Positions 25,760 to 34,299 are shown, counted from the first letter of the stretch. The stretch is DNA of 64,000 nt from an uncultured Collinsella sp. (GCA_902494565.1 CABUTN010000003.1:27502-91501), one strand, 5' to 3'. Notes: generated from the sequence alone by a model not told the origin. Numbers and translations: made by a program.

Positions 25760-25981
25760 TTACTGGACCTCGACGACGGCGGCCTCCTCCTTGCGGATGG
25801 AAAGCTCGTAGCCGCGCACGTTGATCTCGACCGGATCACCGAGCGGTGCAACCTTCACGACCTTGAACGAAGTGCCCTTGATGAGCCCCAGGTCCATAAG
25901 GTGGCGGCGAAGCGCACCCTCACCGTGAAGCTTGACGATGGTGGAGCTCTCGCCCACCTTAACGTCACCCAACGTCTTCAT
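25760..25981 (-). CDS. feoA: FeoA-family protein
   Basis: Small SH3-like domain protein of 73 residues that assists FeoB at the cytoplasmic face. Typical residues are GEGALRRHLMDLGLIKGTSF and VEINVRGYELSIRKEEA. The gene is followed by feoB and preceded by a second feoA copy, all in one direction. The ATG at 25981 follows AAAGGGGGA. Confidence 0.92.
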   Translation of the reverse strand: MKTLGDVKVGESSTIVKLHGEGALRRHLMDLGLIKGTSFKVVKVAPLGDPVEINVRGYELSIRKEEAAVVEVQ

Positions 25982-26021
25982 TTACTTGTCCCCCTTTCAG
26001 TGCGTACAGAAATACCGTCGA

Positions 26022-26264
26022 CTAACCGACGGTCATGATGTGCATGGCAACCTTGGAATCGATACCAAAGCGTGCGCCCAGCACAGTGACGATGATATTG
26101 GCGCCACTCGAGCTCACCACGTGGATTTCGTTGCCCTCGACAAAGCCGAGGTCCTTGAGGTGGTGCTTCATATCCTCATTGCCCTTTACACGAGACACGC
26201 GCACGGTTTCGCCCGCTTTTACCATCGAAAGCGGCATTGCCGGCATCTGCGGTCCGCAAGACAT
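26022..26264 (-). CDS. feoA: Second FeoA-family protein
   Basis: SH3-like FeoA domain of 80 residues with a short N-terminal extension (MSCGPQMPAMPLSMVKAGET). Conserved core: HLKDLGFVEGNEI and IIVTVLGARFGIDSKVA. AGGAG precedes ATG 26264 by 7 nt. The tandem arrangement of two divergent FeoA genes before feoB suggests distinct partners rather than a recent duplication, since they share only the fold-defining residues. Confidence 0.9.
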   Translation of the reverse strand: MSCGPQMPAMPLSMVKAGETVRVSRVKGNEDMKHHLKDLGFVEGNEIHVVSSSGANIIVTVLGARFGIDSKVAMHIMTVG

Positions 26265-26307
26265 GACTGGGCTCCTAACATCGATTCGTCCTTCACATCG
26301 ACGCAGC

Positions 26308-26361
26308 AAAAGTTAACCACGCCTATGTTCGCTTTAGTAAACTAACACGTGGTTAACTTTT
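26308..26361. promoter_or_regulatory. Inverted repeat at the feo promoter
   Basis: AAAAGTTAACCACG (26308-26321) and CGTGGTTAACTTTT (26348-26361) are exact reverse complements separated by 26 bp, about 45 bp upstream of the first feoA. The GTTAAC core with flanking A/T could be a metal-repressor site. The spacing is wide for a single operator and may represent two sites or a cruciform. Confidence 0.55.
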
Positions 26362-26410
26362 TGGAAAGGGTCCCCATCCAGATTTCGAAAAAGTTTCCCA
26401 TACGAAACAA

Positions 26411-26443
26411 AGGCACCGCAAAGACCATCTCTTTGCAGTGCCT
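26411..26443 (-). terminator. Hairpin after the HPr-like gene
   Basis: AGGCACCGCAAAGA pairs with TCTTTGCAGTGCCT with one mismatch, followed by UUUGUUU on the minus-strand transcript. Confidence 0.75.
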
Positions 26444-26497
26444 ATTGATACCAATTTATGCAACAGAGGGGACTGCCCCTTTGTCACATTGTTGAGG

Positions 26498-26746
26498 TTA
26501 AAGCGAGAGGTTTCTGATCGACGTGACGCAGGAGGCCTCATCCACGCCCGAAACACGGAACACGACGTCTTCGCCACATTCGCCGCAGAGTGCCATGAGC
26601 CCTATAACGTCGCGGCCATCCGTGTGGCGATCGCCGATACTGACTGACACGTCGCTACGATGCTTGGCAATGATGTCATAGAGCAGCGCAACCGGGCGGG
26701 CATGTAATCCCAACGGATCTTTAATCGTCTTTGTAAACTCGACCAT
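26498..26746 (-). CDS. HPr-family phosphocarrier protein
   Basis: Protein of 82 residues with the HPr fold. The active-site segment GLHARPVALL places His15 where PTS enzyme I would phosphorylate it. At the position of the regulatory Ser46 of Gram-positive HPr there is Asp46 (GRDVIGLMAL), so HPr kinase could not modify it. ATG 26746 follows GGGAGGGG. No other PTS gene is nearby. It may be the general HPr, or a paralogue with a regulatory role; the Asp could mimic permanent phosphorylation. Confidence 0.85.
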   Translation of the reverse strand: MVEFTKTIKDPLGLHARPVALLYDIIAKHRSDVSVSIGDRHTDGRDVIGLMALCGECGEDVVFRVSGVDEASCVTSIRNLSL

Positions 26747-26835
26747 GTCCCCTCCCACGACATCGCACATTCGGCCGGCAAACCCAGCCACGTGGTAGTT
26801 ATTGTACGTTACCGGCGCACCCCCGTTCCACAAAA

Positions 26836-26866
26836 AACGAGGGAAGGCACGCGTCCTTCCCTCGTT
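26836..26866 (-). terminator. Terminator of aspS
   Basis: AACGAGGGAAGG pairs perfectly with CCTTCCCTCGTT; the minus-strand transcript then reads UUUUUUG. Confidence 0.92.
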
Positions 26867-26889
26867 ACGGGCAATATGTAGCCGCTCGC

Positions 26890-28677
26890 CTACATCAGGC
26901 GCAGGCTGACGTCCTTGAGCTGGGCGCCACTAACGGCACTTGGGGCGCCCGACATAAGGTCGGAGCCGCTGGCCGTCTTGGGGAACGCCATGACGTCGCG
27001 GATAGAGTCGGAACCGGTGAGCAGCATGCACACGCGGTCCAGGCCCAGAGCAAAACCACCCATCGGGGGTGCACCAAACTTGAGCGCCTCCATGAGAAAG
27101 CCGAACTGCGACTCGGCGCGCTCCTCGGTAAAGCCCAAGAGCTTGAGCATGGACATCTGCATCTCGGCGTTGTGGATACGCATACCGCCGCCACCAGCCT
27201 CAAAGCCGTCCATGACAAAGTCATAGGTGCACGAACCGGCTGCCAGCGGATCGGCCTCGATCTTGGCGATATCGGTCTCGGTCGGCAGGGTAAAGGGCTG
27301 GTGCTCGGCTGCATAGGCCTTGCGGTCCTCATCCCAGTGGAACAGCGGGAAGTTGACAACCCACAGGAAGTCGTGGCCCTCGCGCTTGATCTCGAGCGCG
27401 TTGGCCATGTGGGAACGCATGCCGCCCAGGATCTCGTCGGAGAGCAGGCGCGGGCCGGCGGCGAACATCACAAGGTCGCCGGGCTCGACGTCCATGCGCT
27501 CGCGCAGAGCCGCCATCTCCTCGTCCGAGAAGAACTTGACGATGGGGCTATTGATGGAGCCGTCCTCGCGGAAGGCGATCCAGGCCAGGCCCTTGGCGCC
27601 AAACGTGGAGGCCACGCCGGCAAGCTTATCGATCTTGGCACGTGCCCAGGCACCGGCGCCCTTGGCGTTGATGGCCTTGACGACAGAGCCCTCCTCGTTT
27701 GCGGCAGTCGCAAAGACCTTGAACTTGGAGTTGGCAAAGATGTCGGTCAGGTCGACCAGGTGCATACCGTAGCGGGTATCGGGCTTGTCGGAGCCATAGG
27801 TGTCCATGGCATCCCAGTAGTTCATGCGACGCAGCGGCGTGGGCATCTCGACACCCATGCGACCGAAGGCATCGGCAAGAACCTCTTCGAGCGCGCTCAT
27901 GACATCGTTCTGGTCCACGAAGGACATCTCGATATCGACCTGGGTGAACTCGGGCTGACGGTCGGCACGCAGGTCCTCGTCGCGGAAGCACTTGGCAACC
28001 TGGTAGTAGCGCTCGACGCCACCGACCATGAGCAGCTGCTTCAGGAGCTGCGGGGACTGCGGCAGGGCGTAGAAGTTGCCCGGCTGGATGCGGCTGGGGA
28101 CGATGAAGTCGCGGGCGCCCTCGGGCGTGGACTTGAACAGGGAGGGCGTCTCGACCTCCATGAACTCACGGTTGTGCAGCGCCTCGCGAATGGCAAAGGT
28201 AAAGTCGGAGCGCAGCTTGAGGTTGGCCATCATCTCGGGACGGCGGAGGTCCAAATAGCGATAGCGCAGGCGGGTATCCTCGCTGGTCTCGATGCCGTCC
28301 TCGATCTGGAACGGCGGGGTGACGGACGTGTTGAGCACCTCGGCGTGGTCGGTCAGGACCTCGATCTCGCCGGTCGCGAGCTTAGTGTTGGTGGTCTCCT
28401 CGCCACGGGCGCGCACGACGCCGTGGATCTTGATGGGCCACTCGGGACGCATGGTCTCGGCGATCTTAAAGGCATCGCCGTCGGAGTGCTCGGGGTCGAA
28501 GGTGAGCTGCGTGATGCCCTCGCGGTCGCGAAGGTCACAGAAGATAAGGCCGCCGTGGTCGCGGCGACGGCTCACCCAACCGGTCAGGGTGACCTCTTCG
28601 CCCACGTTCTCGAAGCGAAGCTCGCCGCAGGTACGGGTGTGCATGGAATGCTCGTCAATGGGACGGGTCTGGCTCAT
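26890..28677 (-). CDS. aspS: Aspartyl-tRNA synthetase
   Basis: Class II synthetase of 595 residues, the normal bacterial length. It has an N-terminal OB-fold for the anticodon (GWVSRRRDHGGLIFCDLRD), motif 2 (FRDEDLRADRQPEFTQ), a bacterial GAD insertion, and motif 3 near the C-terminus (FALGLDRVCMLLTGSDSIRD). AAGGAGG precedes ATG 28677. Whether it is discriminating or also charges tRNA-Asn cannot be judged here. It is divergent from serB. Confidence 0.97.
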   Translation of the reverse strand: MSQTRPIDEHSMHTRTCGELRFENVGEEVTLTGWVSRRRDHGGLIFCDLRDREGITQLTFDPEHSDGDAFKIAETMRPEWPIKIHGVVRARGEETTNTKLATGEIEVLTDHAEVLNTSVTPPFQIEDGIETSEDTRLRYRYLDLRRPEMMANLKLRSDFTFAIREALHNREFMEVETPSLFKSTPEGARDFIVPSRIQPGNFYALPQSPQLLKQLLMVGGVERYYQVAKCFRDEDLRADRQPEFTQVDIEMSFVDQNDVMSALEEVLADAFGRMGVEMPTPLRRMNYWDAMDTYGSDKPDTRYGMHLVDLTDIFANSKFKVFATAANEEGSVVKAINAKGAGAWARAKIDKLAGVASTFGAKGLAWIAFREDGSINSPIVKFFSDEEMAALRERMDVEPGDLVMFAAGPRLLSDEILGGMRSHMANALEIKREGHDFLWVVNFPLFHWDEDRKAYAAEHQPFTLPTETDIAKIEADPLAAGSCTYDFVMDGFEAGGGGMRIHNAEMQMSMLKLLGFTEERAESQFGFLMEALKFGAPPMGGFALGLDRVCMLLTGSDSIRDVMAFPKTASGSDLMSGAPSAVSGAQLKDVSLRLM

Positions 28678-28933
28678 ACCAGTGATCCTCCTTTATGGAT
28701 CTGTGCCGCCCCGTGTCGTTCCGGGCGGCGTCGTACAGATTTGCCCAGCCTGCGTAAACCGCGCAGCCGGACATGGCGTTCTATCTTATCGCACCCGCGT
28801 CAATGTGCCGCGAAAAAGTAGCTCTTGCCCAAAGACTTGACGGAGACGAAACAATTGACGCACCGTGGCCGTCGCCCAGGCGTGCGGCGTGCGACAATGT
28901 GCCCCAATACAACTGCACTCGGAAAGGCCCGCC

Positions 28934-29569
28934 ATGACTGCACGCCTCATCGTTATGGATATCGACTCCACGCTCATCAACCAGGAAGTTATCGACCTGT
29001 TGGGCGAGGAGGCCGGCGTAGGCGAGCAAGTGGCGCAGATCACTGAGCGCGCCATGCGCGGCGAGCTCGACTTTAAGCAGGCGCTCGAGGAACGCGTGGG
29101 GCTGCTTGCCGGCTTGGATGAGAGCGTGTTCGAGCGCACGTTTGAGCGCGTGACGTTTACCCCTGGCGCGCTGGAGCTTGTGCGCTCGGCGCACAGCAAG
29201 GGCTGGAAAGTCGGCGTGGTAAGCGGCGGCTTTCACGAGGTCGCCGACAAGATCGTAGCCGCCGCGGGCATCGACTTTTGCCTGGCTAACCGCCTGGAGG
29301 TCGTGGACGGCAAGCTCACCGGTAAGCTGGCGGCAGACATTGTAACCAAGGAGTCCAAGCTCATCCAGCTGCTGGACTGGGCAGTTGAGTGCGGTGTCGA
29401 CATGGCCCATACCGTGGCAATCGGCGACGGCGCCAACGATATCCCCATGATTCAGGCCGCGGGCACGGGCATCGCATTTTGCGCCAAGCCCAAGACGCGC
29501 GAGGCCGCCCCGTTTGCCATCGACGAGCGCAACCTGATGCTCGCCATGGACATCATCCTGCGTGACTAG
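28934..29569 (+). CDS. serB: Phosphoserine phosphatase
   Basis: HAD-superfamily phosphatase of 211 residues catalysing the last step of serine synthesis. The nucleophile motif DIDST (Asp9, Asp11), the SGG motif (VGVVSGGFHEVADKI) and GDGANDIPM are present, with a SerB-type helical cap between them. The ATG at 28934 follows GGAAAGG; an in-frame ATG 69 nt upstream has no such site. It lies alone between aspS and larB. Other small-molecule phosphatases of this family are possible but the motifs fit SerB well. Confidence 0.9.
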   Translation: MTARLIVMDIDSTLINQEVIDLLGEEAGVGEQVAQITERAMRGELDFKQALEERVGLLAGLDESVFERTFERVTFTPGALELVRSAHSKGWKVGVVSGGFHEVADKIVAAAGIDFCLANRLEVVDGKLTGKLAADIVTKESKLIQLLDWAVECGVDMAHTVAIGDGANDIPMIQAAGTGIAFCAKPKTREAAPFAIDERNLMLAMDIILRD

Positions 29570-29683
29570 TCGATCCGCCTAACAATTGAATCAGTCTGTC
29601 CTATAGTTTCCGAACAATTTTGTCTTAGTGTTCGGAAACATACCCTTTGAGTGCTAGACTTTGCGCCGTCGAAGGGAACATAT

Positions 29684-30466
29684 ATGGATAAGCGAGATCT
29701 TGAGCAATTGCTGAGCGATGTTGCCGGCGGAGCTGTCACCCCGGCCGTCGCCCTCACGCGCATCCAGACGGCGCCAACCGCCGATTTGGGTTTTGCACAG
29801 CTCGATCTTTCGCGCGGAGTGCGCCAGGGAGCCGGCGAGGTTGTCTACGGTGCCGGTAAAACCGCCGAGCAGATTGCCGCCATTATCGAAGCACTGCGCG
29901 ATGCCGGCCAGGAGCGCATCCTGGTCACGCGCCTGGATGCCGAAAAAGCAGCCCGTACCTCGGAGCTTCTCGACAACGACATCGACCTGGGATATGTCCC
30001 GGACGCACAGCTCGCCCTCGTGGGCGGCAATCCCTCCCCTACCGGCAACGGACGCATCGTTGTCGCCTGCGCCGGCACGAGCGACTTACCCGTCGCCGAA
30101 GAAGCCGCGTTGACGGCCGAGTTCTATGGCAACGAGGTCGACCGCCTCTACGACGTGGGTGTCGCCGGCCTGCACCGTCTGCTCGCGCATGCCGAGGAAC
30201 TTGCCCAGGCACAGGTGGTCATCGCCATCGCCGGCATGGAGGGCGCACTGGCGAGCGTTGTCGGCGGCCTGGTGAGCTGTCCGGTCATCGCCGTTCCCAC
30301 CAGCGTGGGCTACGGCGCGAGCTTTGGTGGCGTAGCCGCGCTACTCGCCATGCTCAACTCCTGCGCCAGCGGCGTATCGGTCGTCAATATCGATAACGGC
30401 TTTGGCGCCGCCTACCAGGCAAGTCTTATCAATCATCTGAGCGCCGGCACACCCCGCACCCGTTAA
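29684..30466 (+). CDS. larB: Nickel-pincer cofactor biosynthesis protein LarB
   Basis: Enzyme of 260 residues that carboxylates nicotinic acid adenine dinucleotide at C5 and cleaves its phosphoanhydride, the first step to the nickel-pincer nucleotide of lactate racemase. The C-terminal PurE-like fold is seen in IVVACAGTSDLPVAEEA and PTSVGYGASFGGVAALLAML. Length matches LarB. ATG 29684 follows GAAGGGAA. The short larC begins 10 bp downstream. larA lies on the opposite strand 2.5 kb away; no larE was found in the window. Confidence 0.93.
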   Translation: MDKRDLEQLLSDVAGGAVTPAVALTRIQTAPTADLGFAQLDLSRGVRQGAGEVVYGAGKTAEQIAAIIEALRDAGQERILVTRLDAEKAARTSELLDNDIDLGYVPDAQLALVGGNPSPTGNGRIVVACAGTSDLPVAEEAALTAEFYGNEVDRLYDVGVAGLHRLLAHAEELAQAQVVIAIAGMEGALASVVGGLVSCPVIAVPTSVGYGASFGGVAALLAMLNSCASGVSVVNIDNGFGAAYQASLINHLSAGTPRTR

Positions 30467-30476
30467 GGAGCATTTC

Positions 30477-31388
30477 ATGTCCAATCATCAACATACGCTT
30501 ATCATCGACGGCACCTCGGGTATCAGCGGCGATATGACCGTCGCGGCCCTGCTCGACCTGGGCGCCAGCGAGGAGCACCTGCGCGAACAGCTCGCCACGC
30601 TGCCGGTCGACGGCTTTTCGATCGCCGCGACGCGCGTAAACAAGCACGGCATCGATGCCTGCGATTTCGATGTCCAGCTTGCAGAGGAGCTCGAGAACCA
30701 CGATCACGATATGGCCTGGCTCTACGGCAACGAAGTAGCTGCCGAGCACACGCACGAGCATGATCACCACCATCATGACCATGGCGAGCACGAACACGAG
30801 CACACACATGACCATGAGGCCCACGGCCATGGCCACGTGGGCCATCATCACGCCCACCACCATCACCATCGTTCTTTGGCGGACGTCACCGCCATCATCG
30901 ACGGCTCGCAGCTAAGCGATGGCGCCAAGCGTCGCGCCCTCGCCATCTTTACCGCACTCGCTGCAGCTGAGGCTAAAGCTCACGGCAAAACGCCCGAGAC
31001 CGTCATGTTCCACGAAGTGGGCGCCGTCGACTCCATCGTCGACGTCTGCTCGGTCGCCATCTGCCTCGACGACCTGGGCATCGAGGATATTGTCGTCGAG
31101 TCGCTCTCCGAGGGCCACGGCACCATCCGCTGCGCCCACGGCCTCATGCCCATTCCCGTCCCCGCTGTCGTCAACCTATGCCAGGCGGGCAATATCGCCC
31201 TCACGCCCGCACCGGTCGCCGGCGAGCTCGTGACGCCCACGGGCGCCGCCATCGTCACCGCGCTGCGCACGTCCGACCAACTGCCCTCACGCTACCACAT
31301 CGAAGCCGTCGGCTACGGCGCCGGCAAGCGCCCCTACGAGGGTTGCTCCGGCACGCTCCGTTGTCTGCTCGTTCACGTGGATGCATAG
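30477..31388 (+). CDS. larC: LarC-type nickel insertion protein, N-terminal part only
   Basis: Protein of 303 residues matching the N-terminal half (LarC1/DUF111) of the nickel insertase: start GTSGISGDMTVAALLDLGAS, central HEVGAVDSIVDV and the end of this half (AVGYGAGKRPYEGCSGTLRC). A His/Asp/Glu-rich insert (about residues 93-135) probably binds nickel. Full LarC proteins are about 400 residues; the C-terminal CTP-binding part (LarC2) is absent. The stop at 31388 is followed after 2 nt by a TetR gene, and no frame downstream encodes LarC2. In Lactobacillus plantarum LarC is made by frameshifting from larC1 to larC2; here there is nothing to shift into. It may be a natural short form or depend on LarC2 encoded elsewhere. 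Confidence 0.88.
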   Translation: MSNHQHTLIIDGTSGISGDMTVAALLDLGASEEHLREQLATLPVDGFSIAATRVNKHGIDACDFDVQLAEELENHDHDMAWLYGNEVAAEHTHEHDHHHHDHGEHEHEHTHDHEAHGHGHVGHHHAHHHHHRSLADVTAIIDGSQLSDGAKRRALAIFTALAAAEAKAHGKTPETVMFHEVGAVDSIVDVCSVAICLDDLGIEDIVVESLSEGHGTIRCAHGLMPIPVPAVVNLCQAGNIALTPAPVAGELVTPTGAAIVTALRTSDQLPSRYHIEAVGYGAGKRPYEGCSGTLRCLLVHVDA

Positions 31389-31390
31389 CC

Positions 31391-31930
31391 ATGGATGCCC
31401 GCAAAGAAAAAAGCCGCGCTGCCATCGTTGCGGCGTTCTCCGAGCTGCTACGCGAAGAGGACTACGGCAAGATTACCGTCGGCGACATCATCGCGCGCGC
31501 TCACGTAGGCCGCGCGACATTCTACGGCCTCTTTAAGAGCAAAGACGACCTACTGTCCGAGCTCGTGAGCGACATCTGCGCCCACGCCCTCGACGACGAT
31601 GGCACGCCGCTCGACGACCCACTCGTGCAGGTCGAACATATCCTCAACAACCTCTGGGAGCGCCGTCAGGGCGTACGCGCCCTCGTAGCCGGCGCCGGCT
31701 CACGCGTCTTCGCCGACTGTCTCCGCAAGACCATCATGTCACGAGCAGCCGAAACCGTCCCCGTCGACCCCGCAGGCCCCGCCGGCACCATGGACCGCAG
31801 TTTCCTACTACACCACATAGCCTCAAGCTTCGTAGGAATGGTCCAATGGTGGGCCTGGCACAACTTCCAAGCAGATAAGGCCGATGTGGCAAAAGATTAC
31901 CTATCAGCCATAAAACCCCTCTTCAACTAA
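31391..31930 (+). CDS. TetR-family transcriptional regulator
   Basis: Regulator of 179 residues with an N-terminal TetR helix-turn-helix (KITVGDIIARAHVGRATFYG, 27-46, then LFKSKDDLL) and a helical C-terminal ligand domain. It starts 2 nt after the larC stop, so it is probably cotranslated with larB-larC and may control the lactate racemase genes in response to a lactate-linked signal. No strong ribosome site of its own is visible. The effector is unknown. Confidence 0.88.
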   Translation: MDARKEKSRAAIVAAFSELLREEDYGKITVGDIIARAHVGRATFYGLFKSKDDLLSELVSDICAHALDDDGTPLDDPLVQVEHILNNLWERRQGVRALVAGAGSRVFADCLRKTIMSRAAETVPVDPAGPAGTMDRSFLLHHIASSFVGMVQWWAWHNFQADKADVAKDYLSAIKPLFN

Positions 31931-32240
31931 GTAAGTAAGCCTCTCATCCCAAAGCACCGCCCCACCCCAAGGCGCCACGCATCCCAAAGTGTCACTCGCA
32001 CCTCAAAGCGCCTAACAACAAAGTGCCCACCACATCCAAATTCAGATATATATGTTGGTTGCTTGTTTGAACGCAACTGGATTCCCGCAGGGTCCGGCAT
32101 AGGTTAACTTTTCGCCGCACTCCGCAGGACGCAAGAAGCTCCCGCCGCACGAAGTGCGCAGCGGGAGCTTCTTGCATGTCCGAGGACGCGGCGGAAAGTT
32201 AACCTATGCCGGACCCGGGCGTTATATCAATTGTCTTGGA
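31931..32240. other. Convergent intergenic region between tetR and the LarD-like gene
   Basis: The 310 bp have no gene. The left half (to about 32085) shows nothing recognisable apart from C/A-rich sequence. The right half is almost wholly the 127-bp palindrome at 32090-32216, which sits between two converging transcripts and could terminate both. Confidence 0.7.
32090..32216. repeat. 127-bp long palindromic element, copy A
   Basis: 29-nt outer arms (32090-32118 and 32188-32216) pair with one G/T exception. A 69-nt inner core (32119-32187) holds GCAAGAAGC...GCTTCTTGC and a terminal hairpin CGCACGAAGTGCG. The core is 65/69 identical to that of copy B (35152-35220), and the four differences form two compensating base pairs. 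The outer arms differ from copy B in sequence but pair just as well. Confidence 0.85.
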
Positions 32241-32972
32241 CTAGAACATGCCCAAGAAACCGTGCACAAACAGCGCGGCCAGAGCGGCACCGATAAACGG
32301 TGCGATGCCAGGAACAAGCAGGCCATACTTCCAGTTGTTGTCAGCCTTGTTCTTGATCGGCAGCACCTGATAGGCCATGCGAGGACCAAGGTCACGAGCC
32401 TGGTTCATGGCGAAGCCGGTGATGCCACCCATGCCCATGCCAACGGCCCAAACGATCAGACCGACGCAGATGGCGAGCATCAGAACGTTCTCGCCAGCGC
32501 GGCTAGCGGCAGCAAGGATGGCGCTGATGAACACGAAGGTGCAGATGGCCTCGCAGAAGAAGTTGCGGGCATAGTTCGTACCCTCGGTGGTGGGGTTGGT
32601 CGAGAAGATGTTGCGCTGGGCAATAGGGTCGACGACGCCCTCGGAAGCCTTGAACTCATCGGCATACATCAGCCAAGCGATTACGGCGCCCACAAAGCCG
32701 CCGAGCATATCGGCAATCATGAAGGGAATGCAGCTGCTCCACGGCACCAGGCCTACGATGCACTGGGCAAGCACCATGGCGGGGTTCATGCACACGGCAC
32801 CGCCAAAGACAAACAGGCAGACCGAGATGCCAAAAGACCAGGTGGTGATGGCAAACATGTGGCCGGAGCCCTGATACTTGGTGCCCTTGAGCACGGTATC
32901 GCAGTGCACGCCCACGCCAAAGATGATCATGAGGGCCGTTGCGCCGAATTCGCAGAGGAGTTTGGTAAGCAT
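32241..32972 (-). CDS. MIP-family channel, probable lactic acid facilitator (LarD-like)
   Basis: Aquaglyceroporin-fold membrane channel of 243 residues with six membrane segments. The first half-helix has the canonical NPA (residues 63-65, CMNPAMVLAQ), the second has NQA (190-192) in GFAMNQARDLGPR where NPA is usual. It lies 49 bp after larA in the same direction. In L. plantarum the aquaglyceroporin LarD in the lar operon carries lactic acid, so this is the likely role; glycerol uptake is the alternative, but no glycerol gene is near. A short AAGG precedes ATG 32972. Confidence 0.85.
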   Translation of the reverse strand: MLTKLLCEFGATALMIIFGVGVHCDTVLKGTKYQGSGHMFAITTWSFGISVCLFVFGGAVCMNPAMVLAQCIVGLVPWSSCIPFMIADMLGGFVGAVIAWLMYADEFKASEGVVDPIAQRNIFSTNPTTEGTNYARNFFCEAICTFVFISAILAAASRAGENVLMLAICVGLIVWAVGMGMGGITGFAMNQARDLGPRMAYQVLPIKNKADNNWKYGLLVPGIAPFIGAALAALFVHGFLGMF

Positions 32973-33021
32973 AAAACCTTATCTTTCTTGTCGGTTATAA
33001 ACGATTCGTTTAGGCCGCGTA

Positions 33022-34299
33022 CTAGTGCTGAGCGACGACAACGCCCAGGCCATCGGGAATGACGGCCACCTTGGCATCGGCACCCTTCATCTCAAAGGCG
33101 AGCTTGAGCGCCTCCTCGAGGGTGTTGACCGGCGTCATGTGCATATCCTTGATCATCTGGTGATCGCACAGATCGGTGACCATGATCACAGGGTGATGTG
33201 CCAGGATGCGGGCAAAGATCTGGCTCGTCCACTGGTCGGGCAGGGTCTCGTCCTTAGGACGGTCGATGCAGGCCCGCTCAAACTCTGCCGGATCATTGTC
33301 GGCGATGTTGTGATAGAAGCCCTCGCCACCGTGACCGTCGGCACAGCCGGCGACGTCGATGATCACGCCGCCCTCGGGAAGCGTGGCCTCGGCAGAGCAC
33401 ATGCCCTTCACGGCCTGATAGATGTTCTGGTCGAGCGGGTAGCCGCCGTTGGTGGTGATGGCGATCTCGCACTCGACGGGCTCAACGCCGGCAAGGCTCT
33501 TCACGAACTCGCAGCCAGCCTCGTGTGCCTTATGGATGTCGCCTGCAAAGGAGCCGATAACCTCGTGCTTGCCGTTGAGCACCACGTTAAGCACAAAGGC
33601 AAGGTGAGCCATCTCGGCGGCAGCAAACATGTCCTCGCTTACGTGGTTGTGGCACAGGTTGCCGGCACGCGAGTGGGAATCATTCACAAACTGACCGTTG
33701 TGGTTGTACATGATGGTCTTGTAGCTGGCGATGCCAGGCAGGACGGACTTGCGGCTACCAGAGAAACCGGCAAAGAAGTGCGGCTCAATAAAGCCCTCGG
33801 CAAGCAGCAGATCGCAATCGGCGGCAATCTTGTTGATGATGCACTCGCCACCGGAAGGCAGGGTGCCGATCTTTTTCATCATGCTGTCGTCAGTCGCGAC
33901 GTGCATAACGATTTCCTCGTTGGCAACGATCTCCTCGCCGTACTTGTTGACGAGCTCCTCGTGCGTCGACGGACGATGCATACCCGTAGCAACCAAAATA
34001 CGCACTCGAGCCTCGGGCGCAGCGGAATGGATGTGATGCAGCAGAATAGGCATCGTCACACGCGAGGGAACGGGGCGCGTATGATCGGAGCTAATGATGA
34101 CAATATCCTTCTTGCCAGCACAAAGCTCCTCGAGCGAAGGCGAGCCATAAGGGTTGGCAAGTGACTCCTCTACCAGCTCTTCCTGTGATTTTGTAGTCTT
34201 AAACTCGTTTTGATGACCTTCCATCACACCCGCGAAGTTCTTATCCTCGAGCTCTAGATGCAACGTCTTGTGGTCAAACGGCAGTTCACATTCAAACAA
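33022..34299 (-). CDS. larA: Lactate racemase LarA
   Basis: Nickel-pincer enzyme of 425 residues that interconverts D- and L-lactate. Starting at TTG 34299, all known functional residues fall on L. plantarum numbering: His108 (ATGMHRP), His174 (EPHFF), Lys184 (SGSRK, the pincer attachment) and His200 (IMYNH). The motif SSDHTRPVPSR is also intact. This match supports the TTG start, which has GAGGG 9 nt upstream. The LarD-like channel follows. LarA-family members can racemise other 2-hydroxyacids, so lactate is likely but not proven. larB and short larC lie on the other strand. Confidence 0.92.
   Translation of the reverse strand: MFECELPFDHKTLHLELEDKNFAGVMEGHQNEFKTTKSQEELVEESLANPYGSPSLEELCAGKKDIVIISSDHTRPVPSRVTMPILLHHIHSAAPEARVRILVATGMHRPSTHEELVNKYGEEIVANEEIVMHVATDDSMMKKIGTLPSGGECIINKIAADCDLLLAEGFIEPHFFAGFSGSRKSVLPGIASYKTIMYNHNGQFVNDSHSRAGNLCHNHVSEDMFAAAEMAHLAFVLNVVLNGKHEVIGSFAGDIHKAHEAGCEFVKSLAGVEPVECEIAITTNGGYPLDQNIYQAVKGMCSAEATLPEGGVIIDVAGCADGHGGEGFYHNIADNDPAEFERACIDRPKDETLPDQWTSQIFARILAHHPVIMVTDLCDHQMIKDMHMTPVNTLEEALKLAFEMKGADAKVAVIPDGLGVVVAQH

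Noticed and set aside
30745..30875. Histidine-rich tract as a separate repeat or low-complexity artefact
   Set aside because: It is in frame in LarC, where His-rich nickel-binding inserts are common.
31178..31400. N-terminal extension of the TetR ORF overlapping larC
   Set aside because: The overlapping part is Arg-rich out-of-frame larC sequence; the TetR fold starts at ATG 31391.
31350..31420. Programmed frameshift from larC into a larC2
   Set aside because: Neither alternative frame after the larC stop encodes LarC2; one frame is TetR and the other is soon interrupted.
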